From contig NC_062224.1 in assembly GCF_902686445.1 (NCBI RefSeq), forward strand, positions 52,513,156-52,577,155: a stretch of 64,000 nt of DNA. The letters run 5' to 3'. The notes below the pieces were generated by a model. It made no database searches. It saw nothing but the letters and a program-made list of their open reading frames with translations, and was not told the DNA's origin. Of the stretch, positions 44,861 through 58,300 are shown piece after piece. A program made the position numbers and the translations under genes. Position 1 is the first letter of the stretch, and each line of letters starts with the position of its first letter. Origin of the DNA: Sciurus carolinensis (taxonomy: Eukaryota > Chordata > Mammalia > Rodentia > Sciuridae).

Positions 44861-46667
44861 AATTTAATGTGAGCACAAAAATTATTTCAAACTGCCAGTC
44901 CATATTTTTAAATGTAAGCATATGCTTAGGTATATTTGAAATCGAAAATGGCTAAAAGATTTATTTTCTTCCATAAGTCTTTTAACCCAACTATAAAAAT
45001 CAGATTAAAAAAATTCAGTATACTAATGAAACTTGAGATGAAACTCATGGAATTTGAGACTTGCCCTCCCCCCACCTTAGGTATCTGACATAACTTGTAT
45101 CATCTGATATACCTATGAATAAGGTTATTCTTCCACAGGAAGAAATGCTAGATTTCCTAATAGGAGTCTGAAAACAAAGTTTTAGAAGAAAATAACTGAA
45201 ATAAATTCTTTAAGTGAGACAATTTATAAAAACAAAACTGCCTAAGACCTAATTATGGTAATATGCAAGCATCTTTTTTCACACAAAATGTTATTAGTGA
45301 TATTCAGTCTAATTTACAAAGACATCTGACTAGAATGACATACTAAGTGCAATCATGAGTAAAGATAGATCATAGAATCTATTTTAATTATTTTAACGCT
45401 TTGGCACTTTCAGAATTTGAATTTGAGTGTTAAGAGAGGCTTTGAAGTTGGGATAAGAAGACAAAAATTATGAATAGTCAATTGTAAATTACATATATTT
45501 TACTTAAACGATAAATAAGACAACTAATTACTTGAATTATTTAATTTTTATTGGCTAAAATGGTAAAAGTAATAATATTCTACAAAGTATTACATATAAA
45601 ACATAGCCAATGTAAACATAAAGAAAGAAAAGTTGCTGAAAAATTTTGGCATCAAGGAAGTTAAAATACTACCCTTTCTTTTAGTTAAAGATTATGCAAT
45701 GATAGGAAAATATATTATAACAGAGAAAAGAATGTTTTGCACTAATACTGTGCTTCTATTTTTAATCTCCTATTATTTCCTTCTTTCTATCAAATAATGC
45801 TACGTTGTATCAATGTGTTGATGCCAGGTTACATGTATGGATGAAGAACATCATTTTATCAGTCTTACCATAAAAATAATCTATTATAAACTGGGAGTTC
45901 ACTTAAGTTTTAAGAGAGTTCTTTAGAAAGTTGCTATTAATATTCATATGTTTATTTTTATTTACTTCAAATAAAAACTACTATCAAACTGTTGAGGTGT
46001 CTAAATATATCTGAAAGACACCAAGAATTTGTTAATAGGTCACCTATTGGCATACTCTGCCCAACCTCAGATTTTTAGTATCCCTTGTGATACTTATCAT
46101 GACAATATATAATGGGGTATACCTATGGTTTAAATAGCATTTAGCACTAAATTATCATCTTTCTGAGGTTAACAGTTTACAGGGGAAAGAACATTTTAAA
46201 GTTTACTAAAAGGCAGCAAGGTGTTCCAAACTCAGAAGCCTTTTTTTTGAGTCTTTTTTTGAGACTTTTTGAGTTTCATTTTCTATTTTTGATTGAATAA
46301 TATTATTGTCCAGAACTTTTTACTTTATTCAAGTTCAGATATCAAGTTCATTGCTACAAATCTGTGCTTGAAAAGACAGAATCCATTTGACTTGAACTCC
46401 ATCAATTTTTTCTCACTCAAATTGTGCATTATCCTTGTCCTAAGTGTCCCTTTTTTGCAAGAAGCGACATTTGCCTTCATCACAAAGGGACTCTATATGT
46501 GTTTTTAATTCATTTTTCTTTACTAATAAGAGAGTTTTCCTTACTCAAAAATTTCAGAGACAGTGTTTTATCAAGTAAAATTTTTCTTTCTTGAGAATCA
46601 TCAAACTATTCCCACTAACTTGCTATTTCCTCAACCCTAGAAGGATAGACCAAGCTTCCTTAACAAA
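44861..46667. other. Long unique AT-rich interval
   Basis: Nothing identified. 46235-46280 has repeated gagtctttttttgagac-like runs. Confidence 0.4.
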
Positions 46668-46803
46668 ATAGAAAGAAGAAAGAGGAGGAGGACTGACAGA
46701 AATAGAGAGAGGGGGGGAAAGAGGAAGGAGAGAGAAAGGAAAAAAGGAGAAAGGGAAGAAAGGAAGATGGAGTGAATAAGAAAGGAAGGAAAGAAAGAAG
46801 AAA
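46668..46803. repeat. Polypurine (GGAA/GAAA) tract
   Basis: About 135 bp almost entirely purine on plus. It lies against the 5' end of a B1-dID, and another purine tract (47011-47065) follows the SINE. The SINE therefore probably inserted into one purine-rich tract. Confidence 0.9.
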
Positions 46804-47024
46804 GGGCTGGGTGCAGAGGCACATGCCTGTAATCCCAGTGGCTCTGGAGGCTGAGGCAGGAGGATGATGAGTTCAAAGCCAGCCTCAGCAAAAGTGAGGC
46901 ACTAAGCAACTCAGTGAGACCCTGTCTCTAAAAAATAATGCAAAATAGGACTGGGGATATAGCTCAGTGGTGAGTGCCTCTGAGTTCCAGGTACCCCACC
47001 TCCCACAAAAAAAAAAAAAAAAAA
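46804..47024 (+). mobile_element. B1-dID dimeric SINE
   Basis: B1 half: ggctgggtgcagaggcacat, gcctgtaatcccagtggctc, gccagcctcagcaaaagtga, gagaccctgtctct. ID half from about 46948: gactggggatatagctcagt, ggtgagtgcctctgagttcc. A-tail of about 18 bases. Well preserved. Confidence 0.93.
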
Positions 47025-47569
47025 GAAGAAGGAAAGAGGAAGAAAAGAAGGAGAGAAACAGGTAAGGAAGAAATCCTGTTCCTGATTTTTCTAACTTTCC
47101 AAGTACTACACTATTTCAATTTCACCCCCTTTGAAGACGCAGGTGTGTTCGTCATTCCAATTCCTATTATCTGTCTTAACTTACTGCACACTGTCTTCCA
47201 TCCTTAAAACTATGGAATTGTTTCACTCAGAGTTCACCAGTGGTTTCCCAGTAGTAAAGCCCTACAGATCCTCCCTCATAATCCTCTCTCCTTAAGCTAC
47301 CATTGAACTCCTTTCCCTGGAAAGCTCCAACTTCTACCACACTCTCTTCTCTCTGCTGTCTATCTCTGATCCCGACCAAGCTGTCTTCCTTACATTTCTA
47401 TTTTCACTTTCTATGGTGAAGAGTTTCTTAAAACATGTTTCTACTCTGGTCTCCTTTTTCCTTTCTCCTTCCTACATTTTTTCATGTTTGTCAAGCTCAC
47501 CTAATTTCAGAGGTTTGATTAACAAATGAATAGCTCAATCACTGTTTATTTGCTTCAGAGTGAACACAC
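47025..47569. other. Unique non-coding interval after a purine tract
   Basis: Pyrimidine-rich after 47240. Nothing classifiable. Confidence 0.4.
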
Positions 47570-49160
47570 TGAACGAAGTGCCAGTCCATCCTTGAGAAGC
47601 TTGCAGATTATTTAATAGGTTAAACCAGCAAAGTAAATGAGCACTTAACCACACAGTCTAATAAGAATTTCAACAGGGCATGTCCACATTAAAGAAACAT
47701 CCAGACTAATCCTGTGAGCCCATGGATGTTTCTTGGAGGAGCTGATATTTAATTCAAGTCCTAAAGAAAAACAGGAGTTTTAAGAAAGAGAGGGTTCTAA
47801 GCAAAGAAAGCAGCATATGCAAATGATAGTAGTGATCAAGAGTGTACAGTAATATCACTTGAGAAACAACCAGCAGAGGTGGTTAGAAGGTAGATGAAGG
47901 AGTTGAGGTCTTAACAAATGCAATAATAAATATGGCTACATTAAACTGGATTTTGTGTTCCAACTAAAATGTTTGGCAATGTATGCCCAGAACACACTGT
48001 GTTTATTATCCCATTAAAAATTCTCACAAGACTTTATTAAGTATCTATTTACTTGTTGGTTTTACCTGTTAAATTTCCAAGGGCAATGAGGGATCAACTG
48101 GAATTGAATCTTAGAAAAGACATAATTAGAACTAAGTGTTAGAAATAATCACTTTTGATGCAGAGAAATGAATTTACTGATGTGAAACAAAGAAGGTAGT
48201 CTCAGTATTTGTGGAAGACTCATTCTAGGAACTCCTGCAAATAAAAAATTCTGAGGACAACTTAAACCCCTTATATAAAATGGCACATAGTATTTGCATG
48301 TGTTATGTATATCCTCCCATATACCTTGAATCATCTCTAAATTACTTAAAACAATGCAAATGCTATGTAAAGAGTTGTTATATTGTCTAAGAAATGACAA
48401 GAAAAAAGTTTGTACATGTTCAAAATAAAAACAATTTAATTTTTTTTTCTATTGCAATTGGTTGGATCAATGGATCAAGAACCCATGAACATGGCACTTC
48501 TTAGTGAGATATTCCAACAGTGGAAGGGGGAGGTGTGGTCAGATTGGAAAGATATTTACAAGGCAAAGTTTACACAGATTTGGGGATAAAAAGATGAAGT
48601 CAATTTTGGAATTGTTAGTAATAAGAACTATCTGTTAAACATCCAAGTAGAGATCTGGAGTGGACAGCTGAACTTGTAGAAGAGGAATTCTGAAAGACAT
48701 CTAGATATCTCTGTGTAGCAGTTATACCCATAGTGAGCAAAATAAGGAAGTACATAGAAAGTCAATAAATAAGAAATCCCACACCTTAGTCCCTCAATTC
48801 CCAAAAGTTATGAAGCAGATGAATATGTGAAAGATGGGAGGTGAAAAATTATAGTGCAACAGGAAATAGACCAATGGAAGACAAAGAATAAAAATGTGGC
48901 AATACAGTCAAATTAAGGACAAGGAGTGATGATTGAATTTAGTGACAAGAATATTAGTGACCATAGCAAAAAAGTTTCAGTGTTTATGTGAGGGATACAA
49001 GCAAGATTCCAATGAACTGAGAAATATATTAGCAAGGAAATTAGACACAATAAATCACCTGGGTTTTAAAAAATAGTAGAAAGAAAGGAGAATAGTATAA
49101 CCAATCATGAGTCAATGTAGGAATGTTTCTAGTAGAATAGCTGAGGGAAGTAAGTCAAAA
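47570..49160 (-). repeat. L2 LINE, decayed and antisense
   Basis: Scattered ordered blocks (gagctgatatttaattcaag, aagcagcatatgcaaatgat, aggtggttagaaggtagatg, aacatccaagtagagatctg, gtgatgattgaatttagtga) match the reverse strand of mammalian L2 ORF and 3' region. Gaps between blocks are unassigned. Assigned from pattern memory only. Confidence 0.45.
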
Positions 49161-50273
49161 AAGATGGTAGTGTAGAATAAGAAAAAAAGAAAGAAAGAGA
49201 GAAATATAAGGGATGGAATGAGAGGATGGGAAAGTTCAAGGAGGCAAGTTGTGTGTACACAGAGGAAATGTCCTTGAGTTACAGAGTTTGAACATTAGAA
49301 AGAAGTATCCTCTTTATCTTCTATTTAATCTGAAATATGATGTTCTTGTATCGAGGATGATAGAGAACATAGCTTGAAAGTAGAATTAAGGGAAGGTGGA
49401 AAAAACTTTATCTTCCCAATGAATAGAAAAAAATTAACCAAGAAAATATGATTGCTAGGAACTCTTGAATCCCTGATTTAGGTTGGAAGGCATGACATCT
49501 TGGTAGTAATGACCTGCAACAGTGAGTAGTGTTTTCAATAGCAGTGTGCACAATTTCAGATAGACACAGAAACAAGGTCAGATTGATCTCATATGAGATA
49601 TTCTCTTACTGAATGCATTAGAAGGACAAGACTGGAGGAAATTAAGAGTATTTGTGACTTAAATCAACTGAATGTTTTGCTGTTGATGTAATGACTCCTC
49701 CAATGCCTGTCCTGCCCATGAGAGAAACAGACATGGGAGTACTCATCACCATTGTTCCCCTAATGCAGGCAAGGATGGCATGTTCTGTGTGTGCATTAAT
49801 TAAATGCATTTATTAAATGCATGACTGGTCCTATCTGCAAATATGGTTTCTATTATTATGAATTTTTACCATATCACATCGAGGGGAGAGTTTTGAGATT
49901 GTTTACTTATATAACTGACTAAAAATGTTATTTTATCCTAACATAAGACAAAACATTTTGACTGTCAGAGATAAAGAGGTATCATATTTGTTTCTACAGA
50001 GCTCCTGAGGAGAACATCTTTTCCTCTTTCCTGAAACCCCTTTGATTTTAATAATTCTTCACTTTCAAATACTTCCTCTGTTGTGTTGGTTAAGTCTCCC
50101 ATGTGTGTTTAAATCTGAACTCTGTCCTCTGTATAGAACATCTTATTGGTTACCATCAGATAAAACTCTTCTAAGTTGAAAGTATTATGACATTTAATTG
50201 TGTTCTTTATTTTTGCTTCTTATACAAAATTGTTTTTAATTTTATTATTCTTATATGTTTGTTTCATAACTCT
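49161..50273. other. Unique non-coding interval
   Basis: No gene recognised. Confidence 0.4.
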
Positions 50274-50366
50274 TTGGAGGGGGAGGGGTGATACTGGGAA
50301 GAGAACCCAGGGCCTTGAGTGTGCTGGGCAAAGTGCTATACCACTGAGCTATGTCTCTAACCCCTG
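50274..50366 (-). mobile_element. ID SINE, degraded
   Basis: tgatactgggaagagaaccc, agggccttgagtgtgctggg, gtgctataccactgagctat, ending tctaacccc. The tail side is G-rich (ggagggggaggggtg). Confidence 0.8.
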
Positions 50367-52480
50367 TTTCTTAACTCTTTAATGATTTAAGTATCTCTCA
50401 GTCAGCTCTCCCAGGCTTCTAACATCATTATTCATAGAAAATAATATTGCACAAAAGCTCTGTTTAAGATGCTGGGAGAATCTTCACATCATTTGCATGA
50501 TATCATCTAAGCAATAGCTACACTTATGTTCCATTCTTTACTTTGAAGCCTTGCTGCCAATTTGCTTATACCTTTTTTCTCTTGACTTCACATGTATAAA
50601 ATAGATCATTTGGTACAATTTCAGTGTCTAGTTACACAGGGTATTCCCAAACACATAGCATTATTTAACTTTTAGTGGTAACCCCTAGAAGCCAGGATTT
50701 TCTTTTTTTGACTTAATGAACAGGAAAAGGGAGTGAGCATTTGAAAGAGTCAGCAGAAAGTGCAGGTTGAAGGTGCACAGTGGCATTAGAAGTAGTTGCC
50801 ATGGGTCCCTCCTTCCTAGCCGCTGGGGTATGAAGGGAATACCAGCTATCAAGCACTTCCTGTTCCTCTGTCTGCTCCTGTTTCTCCTCTAAAGGGCTTT
50901 GTGATATTGCAGGGGTGTGATACTATGAGTTCCAATTAAGGAAATTTTAGTTGGTGTGCTCTAGGCTTGACAAAGCATAGGACAGAAAAATTTCTGGGCT
51001 TTCAATAATTTGTTCCTGTTTACAGTACCATATCAGTAACCAAGATTTGTTTAGGCTGTTATTGGACATCTGTTAGTAAATCAGGCATATTTATCAAATG
51101 TTGGGGCCCAGTCGGGAGCTGGAACACATTAATAAAACTTAGCATGAATGTTCATAAAAAGCAAGGCAGAGGAAATTTACCTATTTCAAAAGGACAGGAT
51201 GTTCTCCTTCCTTAATGGCTTCATGGCCCACTAGACTGAACAGAAAGCTCAATGCAGCAATTCTGGGCTTTGTGTGACCCAACCACCCAACATCTTCCCC
51301 TTATCTCCTGCTTTAACCAGCATGAACCTATCATTCCAGAAAGGCCAACCTACTCCTCTCTGAACTGCAGGTAGCAATGTCTAGAACTTCCATTTTTTAA
51401 GCTAGAAGTAAGTGCTTTGACTTGGAATCATGTTTAAGAAGACAATATCTATAGGAAATCAGAATACTTTTTAATGACTTTAACAAACATTTCTCAGGGT
51501 TAAAATCAAAGCATGACCCAAAGTTGTTGTTTCACTTGATGTGCTATAATTTTAGGCTTAAAGATAAATTTCCAACTAAAGAATTTATTTTTTTAATGAT
51601 TTTTATGAGATTCTCATGAGGACCTTGCTATGCTTGGGCTTGGTTTTCCAGAATGTGATGCCATTTCAACCAACACATCATGTTTTATTCTAACAGGAAC
51701 TCATTATATGCTCACTATTTTACATGGAATAAAAGCAACTTTCTTAGGCTATTTAGAATATTTAGAACATTTCCCTGCATTTGACTAACATCTCTTTCTT
51801 CTTTTACTTAAGGAAAAATGGATTATTTGGAACCTATGGATGATAACCCTGGGAACTTTAATTTTCTATTCTATAGCTACATTTTACATCATGGAGATCC
51901 ATGGGAATCTAGGATTTTTCACTTTTAGGAAACCTGCAATAAGAACTTGTACTGTAAACATGGAAATGATCTTCCTATGTTGTTAAGGGAAATACAAAAG
52001 ACAAAAACAACCTGTTTGATCTTCATATTCTTCTTGTTAAGCACATTGAGTTAGAATTCATTTATTGTGCACCTAATATATGCTGGACACTATACAGGAC
52101 ACAGAAATAGAGTAGTAACAAAATAAAACCCTTCTACTTACAAAGTGCATATTCTAGTGAATATGTTCCAGACTTTGGGAAATGCTGGAAGTCAAACCGT
52201 TCTGTGCCAGTGGGGGCACACCCATGATTTGACTAGCAGTGGTGATGTTTGTCATGTCAAGATGTTCTTGGAAGAGTCAATCTTAAAATGTCCTTGGAAA
52301 AAATCAAACTTAGAATCATGTATGAGAATTTAGAAACTGTGACTACAAGTTCTCTTTTCTCTTTGACTACAATTCACTTTAGCCCAGGCTGTAAATCTGA
52401 ATATGTCTAGAGGATTTTTGGGGTTAGGGATGGTGGCCCCTGCCCCTAGATGGTGAAAACCAATAGGAAGTAGCTTTAGT
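50367..52480. other. Long unique non-coding interval
   Basis: No exon, RNA gene or confident repeat. The short frame at 52145-52333 has no recognisable features. Confidence 0.4.
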
Positions 52481-52495
52481 AAGACTTAAGTACAG
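52481..52495 (+). repeat. 5' target-site duplication of the L1
   Basis: aagacttaagtacag, repeated perfectly at 59403-59417 after the L1 poly(A). Confidence 0.95.
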
Positions 52496-54335
52496 GGGGC
52501 GGGCCAAGATGGTGGACTAGAGGGCGGCTGCATTTCACACTGCTCCAGGACGCAAGATTCAAAAGAGGAGATAGTGAGAGACTTGGGACCAACTCAAAGC
52601 TGCCGGGTGAGTCTCTCCCGTTGGGGAGGCGTCTCGGATGGGGCGGTAGCCCCGGAACGCAGGGAATTTGTGAATTGGAGTTGCTCGGCGAGACGCCCCT
52701 CCCCCCCCCCGCTGGATCGGTAAACTCGGACAACTGGGATCATCGTAGAGGAGGCGGCTCAGCATAGCGCTTGGACTCGAGCAGCCACTGGGGCTCCGGG
52801 CGGCTGCCTGGGGAGGAGCTGTGTGGCGAGCTGTTTGGACCCAGAACAACCGCTTCTGAACACCGGGGGGTTGCCCAGAGGAAGAGGAGGAGCGCGGCGG
52901 GACGCTTGGTCTAGGAGGGACTGCAACAGAGCCACGGGCAGTTGCCAGAGGAGGAGCTGTGTGGTGAGCTGTTTGAACTCAGAGTGGGCGCTCCTGAGCG
53001 CCGGGGGACTGCCCGGAGGAAGAGGAGGAGCGTGGCGGACGCTTGGTCTGTGAGTGACTGCATCAGAACCACAGGCGGTTGCCAGAGGAGGAGCTGCGTG
53101 TTAAACTGTTTGAACTCAGAGCGAGCGCTCCTGAGTGCCGGGAGGTTGCCTGGAGGAGGAGGAGGAGCGCGGCATGTTACTTAACCTGGGAGTGACTGCA
53201 TCAGAGCCGCGGGCGGTTGCCGGAGGAGGAGCTGCGTGACGAGCTGTTTGAACTTGGAGCAGCTGCTCCAGAACACTGGTGGCCTGCCTGGAGGAGGAGA
53301 GCGGTGGGACGCTTAGTCTGGGAGTGACTGCATCAGAACCACAGGCGGTTGCTAGAGGAGGAGGCGAGTGGTGAGTTGATTGGACTAAAAGCGACCGCTC
53401 CTGAACACCGGTGGCCTGCCTGGAGGAGGAGCGAGGTGAGTCACCTGGTCTCGGAGCCACCGCTCCTGAACACCCAGGGGGCTACCCCAAGGAGGAGGAG
53501 GAGGAACAGGGCGGGTCACTTGGACTTGGAGTGACTGCCTAGGGCTACGGGTGGTTGGCGGGAGGAGGAGACCCGAAGTGAGTTGTTTGGACTCCTAGTG
53601 ACTGCGTCGGAAACCGGGCGGCTGTCCGGAGGAGGAGGTGTGTGGCGGGTCTCTGGGTCTCGGAGCTATTGTACGGGGCTCCAGGTGGTGGCTCAGGGGA
53701 GGTGCTGCATAGCCAGGAGATTGGTGCAGAGCAGGGTCCCAGGAGCTAGGTGGCTTCTTGCTGGAAGAGCCACACAGAGACACGCCTAGGGGTGGAGCGA
53801 AGTTTCCAGGGCGGTGGGCAGATTCTCTAGGAGAGGCAGCCTAAGGAGACTCGCCTGTGAAGGGTGAGGCTCCCAGGCCCAGGACGTAGGTCCGGGCCCC
53901 TGGGATCATTGCAGAAGAAGACAGCCCAGCCCAGGGGGTAGTTGTAGATTGAGGGGAACCTCTAGGAGGGCAACCGACCGGCGAGACGTCCCCACCGAGT
54001 GACTCTTCCCGGCCGGGGGAGGTTTTCCCACAGGGACGGTAAAGCCAGAGACATAGGCACAAACAGGCCTTGCCTCAGCCCACAGTCTAGTCCCCCATTG
54101 GATGACCATTGGTCAACAAGTGGAGGCACCTCTGCCCACTAACAGGGAATATACACCACCTGAGGGTTACCACACCTAGAGAGGCAGCTTCTTCGTGGAG
54201 CTCTGCATTATCAACCTCCTCCAAGACTTCAGGCTACTGAAGGATAAGAGGGGATATACTAGCAATCTTCAGGGACATTATAAGTTGATAGAGGAAATCT
54301 GCAACATCTTAATCACCCACTGATCCCTGAACAAT
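52496..54335 (+). promoter_or_regulatory. L1 5' UTR/promoter with ~135-bp tandem monomers
   Basis: A YY1-like CCAAGATGG sits at 52504-52512. The marker cttgg/ctggt-ctcgg-type unit start recurs near 52770, 52905, 53042, 53180, 53312, 53445, 53519 and 53653. Spacings are 135, 137, 138, 132, 133, 74 (partial unit) and 134. Each full unit includes a gagtgactgcatcagaacca-like and a ggttgccagaggaggagctg-like block. GC-rich and CpG-containing. This is a different monomer from the 459-bp one in the L1 at 2756. Confidence 0.88.
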
Positions 54336-55353
54336 ATGAGAAAACAAGGGAAGAAAATGCCCCAAACAAATCTAGATGTTACATCAATAAAATCCAACGA
54401 CAGCATGGCAGAAGAAATGACAGAAAGGGAGTTCAGAATGTACATAATTAAAATGATTAGGGAAGCAAACAATGAGATGAAAGAGCAAATGCAGGCATTG
54501 AACGATCGCACCAATCGACAGTTAACAGAGCAAATTCAGGAAGCAAAAGATCATTTCAATAAAGAGTTAGAGATATTGAAAAAAAACCAAACAGAAATCC
54601 TTGAAATGAAGGAAACAATAAACCAAATTAAGAACTCCATAGAAAGCATAACCAATAGGATAGAACAGCTGGAAGATAGAACTTCAGATATTGAAGACAA
54701 AATATTTAACCTCGAAAACAAAGTTGAACAAACAGAGAAGATGGTGAGAAATCATGAACAGAATCTCCAAGAACTATGGGATATCATGAAAAGGCCAAAT
54801 TTGAGAATTATTGGGATTGAAGAAGGCTTAGAGAAACAAACCAAAGGAATGAACAATCTATTTGAAGAAATAATATCAGAAAATTTCCCAAATCTGAAGA
54901 ATGAAATGGAAGATCAAGTCCAAGAGGCTTATAGGACTCCAAATACACAAAATTACAACAGACCCACACCAAGGCACATTATAATGAAAATACCTAACAT
55001 ACAAAATAAAGACAGAATTTTAAAGGCTGTGAGAGAAAAGAACCAAATTACATACATACAGGGGGAAACCAATATGGATATCAGCAGATTTATCAATCCT
55101 GACCCTAAAGGCTAGAAGGGCCTGGAACAACATTTTTCAAGCTCTGAAAGAAAAGGGATGCCAACCAAGAATCTTATACCCAGCAAAACTTACCTTCAAA
55201 TTTGACGATGAAATAAGATCATTCCATGATAAACAAAAGCTAAAAGAATTTACAAAAAGAAAGCCAGCATTACAGAACATTCTCAGCAAAATATTTCATG
55301 AGGAAGAGATAAAAAACAAAGAAGCAAATCAGCAAAGGGAGGAATTATCCTAA
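54336..55353 (+). pseudogene. L1 ORF1, broken by a 4-bp duplication
   Basis: The frame begins MRKQGKKMPQTN at 54336. Residues about 35-145 form a charged coiled coil that trimerises the protein, and the RNA-binding domain starts at 155 (NLRIIGIEE). After residue about 239 the frame shifts and ends at residue 259. At 55050-55059 the sequence reads acatacatac where the other L1 copy has a single unit. Downstream of it the +1 frame encodes the conserved C-terminal domain (LKARRAWNNIFQAL, CQPRILYPAKLTF) and stops at 55351-55353. Without the extra 4 bp the protein would be 337 residues, close to the family's usual 338. ORF1p is the L1 RNA chaperone. Confidence 0.9.
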
Positions 55354-55384
55354 AGGAACTGTCAAATAAAGGAAGAACCAAGAT

Positions 55385-58300
55385 GTGTCAAAAACTTTAA
55401 ATATGAACCAAATGACTGGGAATACAAATCATATTTCAATAATAACCCTGAATGTTAATGGCCTGAATTCATCAATCAAAAGACATAGACTGGCAGATTG
55501 GATTAAAAAGAAAGATCCAACAATATGTTGCCTGCAAGAGACTCACCTCATAGAAACAGATACCCATAGACTAAAGGTGAAAGGATGGGGAAAAACATAC
55601 CATGCACATGGGCTCAGCAAAAAGGCTGGAGTATCCATCCTCATTTCAGATAATGTGGACTTCAAGCCAATGTTAGTTAGAAGGGATAAAGAAGGACATT
55701 TCATACTGCTTAAGGGAAGCATAAATCAGCAAGATATAACAATCATAAACATCTATGCCCCAAACAGTGGCTCATCCATGTATGTGAAACAAATCCTTCT
55801 CAATTTTAGAAACCAAATAGACCATAACACAATAATACTAGGTGATTTTAACACGCCTCTTTCACCACTGGACAGATCTTCCAAACAAAAATTGAACAAA
55901 GAAACCATAGATCTCAATAACACAATCAATAATTTAGACTTAACAGACATTTATAGAATATACCATCCAACCAAGAGCGAATACACTTTCTTCTCAGCAG
56001 CACATGGATCCTTCTCTAAAATAGACCATATATTATGCCACAAAGCTAATGTCAGCAAATACAAGAAGATAGAGACTCTACCTTGTATTCTATCAGATCA
56101 TAATGGATTGAAGTTACAAATTAATGAAAGAGTAAAAAACAGAAACTACTCCAACACCTGGAGATTAAACAATATGCTACTATATGATGAATGGATAACA
56201 GAAGATATTAGGAAGGAAATTAAAAAATTCTTAGAGGTAAACGAGAACAAAGAAACATCATATCAAAATCTCTGGGACACTATGAAAGCAGTACTTAGAG
56301 GAAGATTTATTTCATGGAGCGCATTTAATAAAAGAAGTAAAACTCAAAAAATAAATGACCTAACACTACAGCTCAAAGCCCTAGAAAAAGAAGAACAGAC
56401 CAACACCAAAAGTAGTAGAAGACAGGAAATAGTTAAACTGAGAGCTGAAATCAACGAAATTGAAACGAAAGAAACAATACAAAAAATTGACAAAATAAAT
56501 AGTTGGTTCTTCGAAAAAATAAACAAAATTGATAAACCTTTAGCCACACTAACAAAGAGAAGACGAGAGAAAACCCAAATCACTAAAATTCGGAATGAAC
56601 AAGGAAATATCACAACAGACACGACTGAAATACAAAACATAATTAGAAGCTATTTTGAAAACCTATACTCCAACAAAATAGAAAATTTCGAAGACATCAA
56701 CAGGTTTCTAGAGACATATGAATTGCCTAAACTGAACGAGGAGGACATACACAATTTAAATAGACCAATTTCAAGTAATGAAATAGAAGAAGTCATCAAA
56801 AGCCTTCCAACAAAGAAAAGTCCAGGACCAGATGGGTTCTCAGCCGAGTTCTACAAAACTTTTAAAGAAGAACTCATTCCAATACTTCTCAAAGTATTCC
56901 AGAAAATAGAAGAGGAGGGAACTCTCCCAAACTCATTCTATGAAGCCAATATTACCCTGATTCCTAAACCAGACAGAGACACATCGAGGAAAGAAAATTT
57001 CAGACCAATATCCTTAATGAACATCGACGCAAAAATTCTAAACAAAATTTCAGCAAATCGCATACAAAAACATATTAAAAAGATAGTGCACCATGATCAA
57101 GTGGTTTTCATCCCAGGGATGCAAGGTTGGTTCAACATCAGGAAATCAATAAATGTCATTCACCATATCAATAGACTTAAAGTCAAGAATCACATGATTA
57201 TTTCGATAGATGCAGAAAAAGCATTTGATAAAATACAGCACCCCTTCATGCTCAAAACACTAGAAAAAATAGGGATAGTGGGAACATTCCTTAACATTGT
57301 AAAGGCCATCTACGCTAAACCCATGGCTAATATCATTCTAAATGGTGAAAAACTGAAAGCATTCCCTCTGAAAACTGGAACAAGGCAGGGATGCCCTCTT
57401 TCACCACTTCTATTCAATATAGTCCTTGAAACTCTAGCCAGAGCAATTAGACAGACCAAAGAAATTAAAGGGATACGAATAGGAAAAGAAGAACTCAAAC
57501 TATCCCTATTTGCTGATGATATGATGGTATACTTAGAGGAACCAGGAAATTCCACCAGAAAACTTTTAGATCTCATAAGTGAATTCAGTAAAGTAGCGGG
57601 ATATAAGATCAATGCACATAAATCTAAGGCATTTTTATATATAAGCGATGAATCTTCAGAAAGAGAAATTAGGAAAACTACCCCATTCACAATAGCTTCG
57701 AAAAAAATAAAGTATTTGGGAATCAACCTCACAAAAGAGGTGAAAGACCTCTACAATGAGAACTACAGAACACTAAAGAAAGAAATTCAAGAAAACCTTA
57801 GAAGATGGAAAGATCTCCCATGTTCTTGGATAGGAAGAATTAATATTGTCAAAATGGCCATACTACCAAAAGAGCTATACAGATTCAATGCAATTCCAAT
57901 TAAAATCCCAATGATGTACCTTACAGAAATAGAGCAAGCAATTATGAAATTCATCTGGAAGAATAAAAAACCCAGAATAGCTAAAGCAATCCTTGGCAGA
58001 AAGAGTGAAGCAGGGGGTATCGCAATACCAGATCTTCAACTCTATTACAAAGCAATAGTAACAAAAACGGCATGGTATTGGTACCAAAATAGAAAGGTGG
58101 ATCAATGGTACAGAATAGAGGACACGGACACAAACCCAAATAAATACAATTTTCTCATACTAGACAAAGGGGCCAAAAATATGCAATGGAGAAAAGATAG
58201 CTTCTTCAACAAATGGTGCTGGGAGAATTGGAAATCCATATGCAACAGAATGAAACTAAACCCATATCTCTCACCATGCACGAAACTAAACTCAAAATGG

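Noticed and set aside
46668..47065. Purine-rich regulatory element
   Set aside because: It appears to be a simple GGAA/GAAA expansion split by a SINE insertion, with no conserved motif.
52559..53534. Overlapping sense and antisense frames in the L1 5' UTR at 52496-54335
   Set aside because: GC-rich tandem monomers stay open in several frames. Monomer lengths here vary (132-138 bp), so frames are not preserved across units, unlike the 459-bp case.
57310..57732. 140-codon minus-strand frame, and similar ones at 56344-56640 and 57875-58105
   Set aside because: They are antisense shadows of the intact L1 ORF2.
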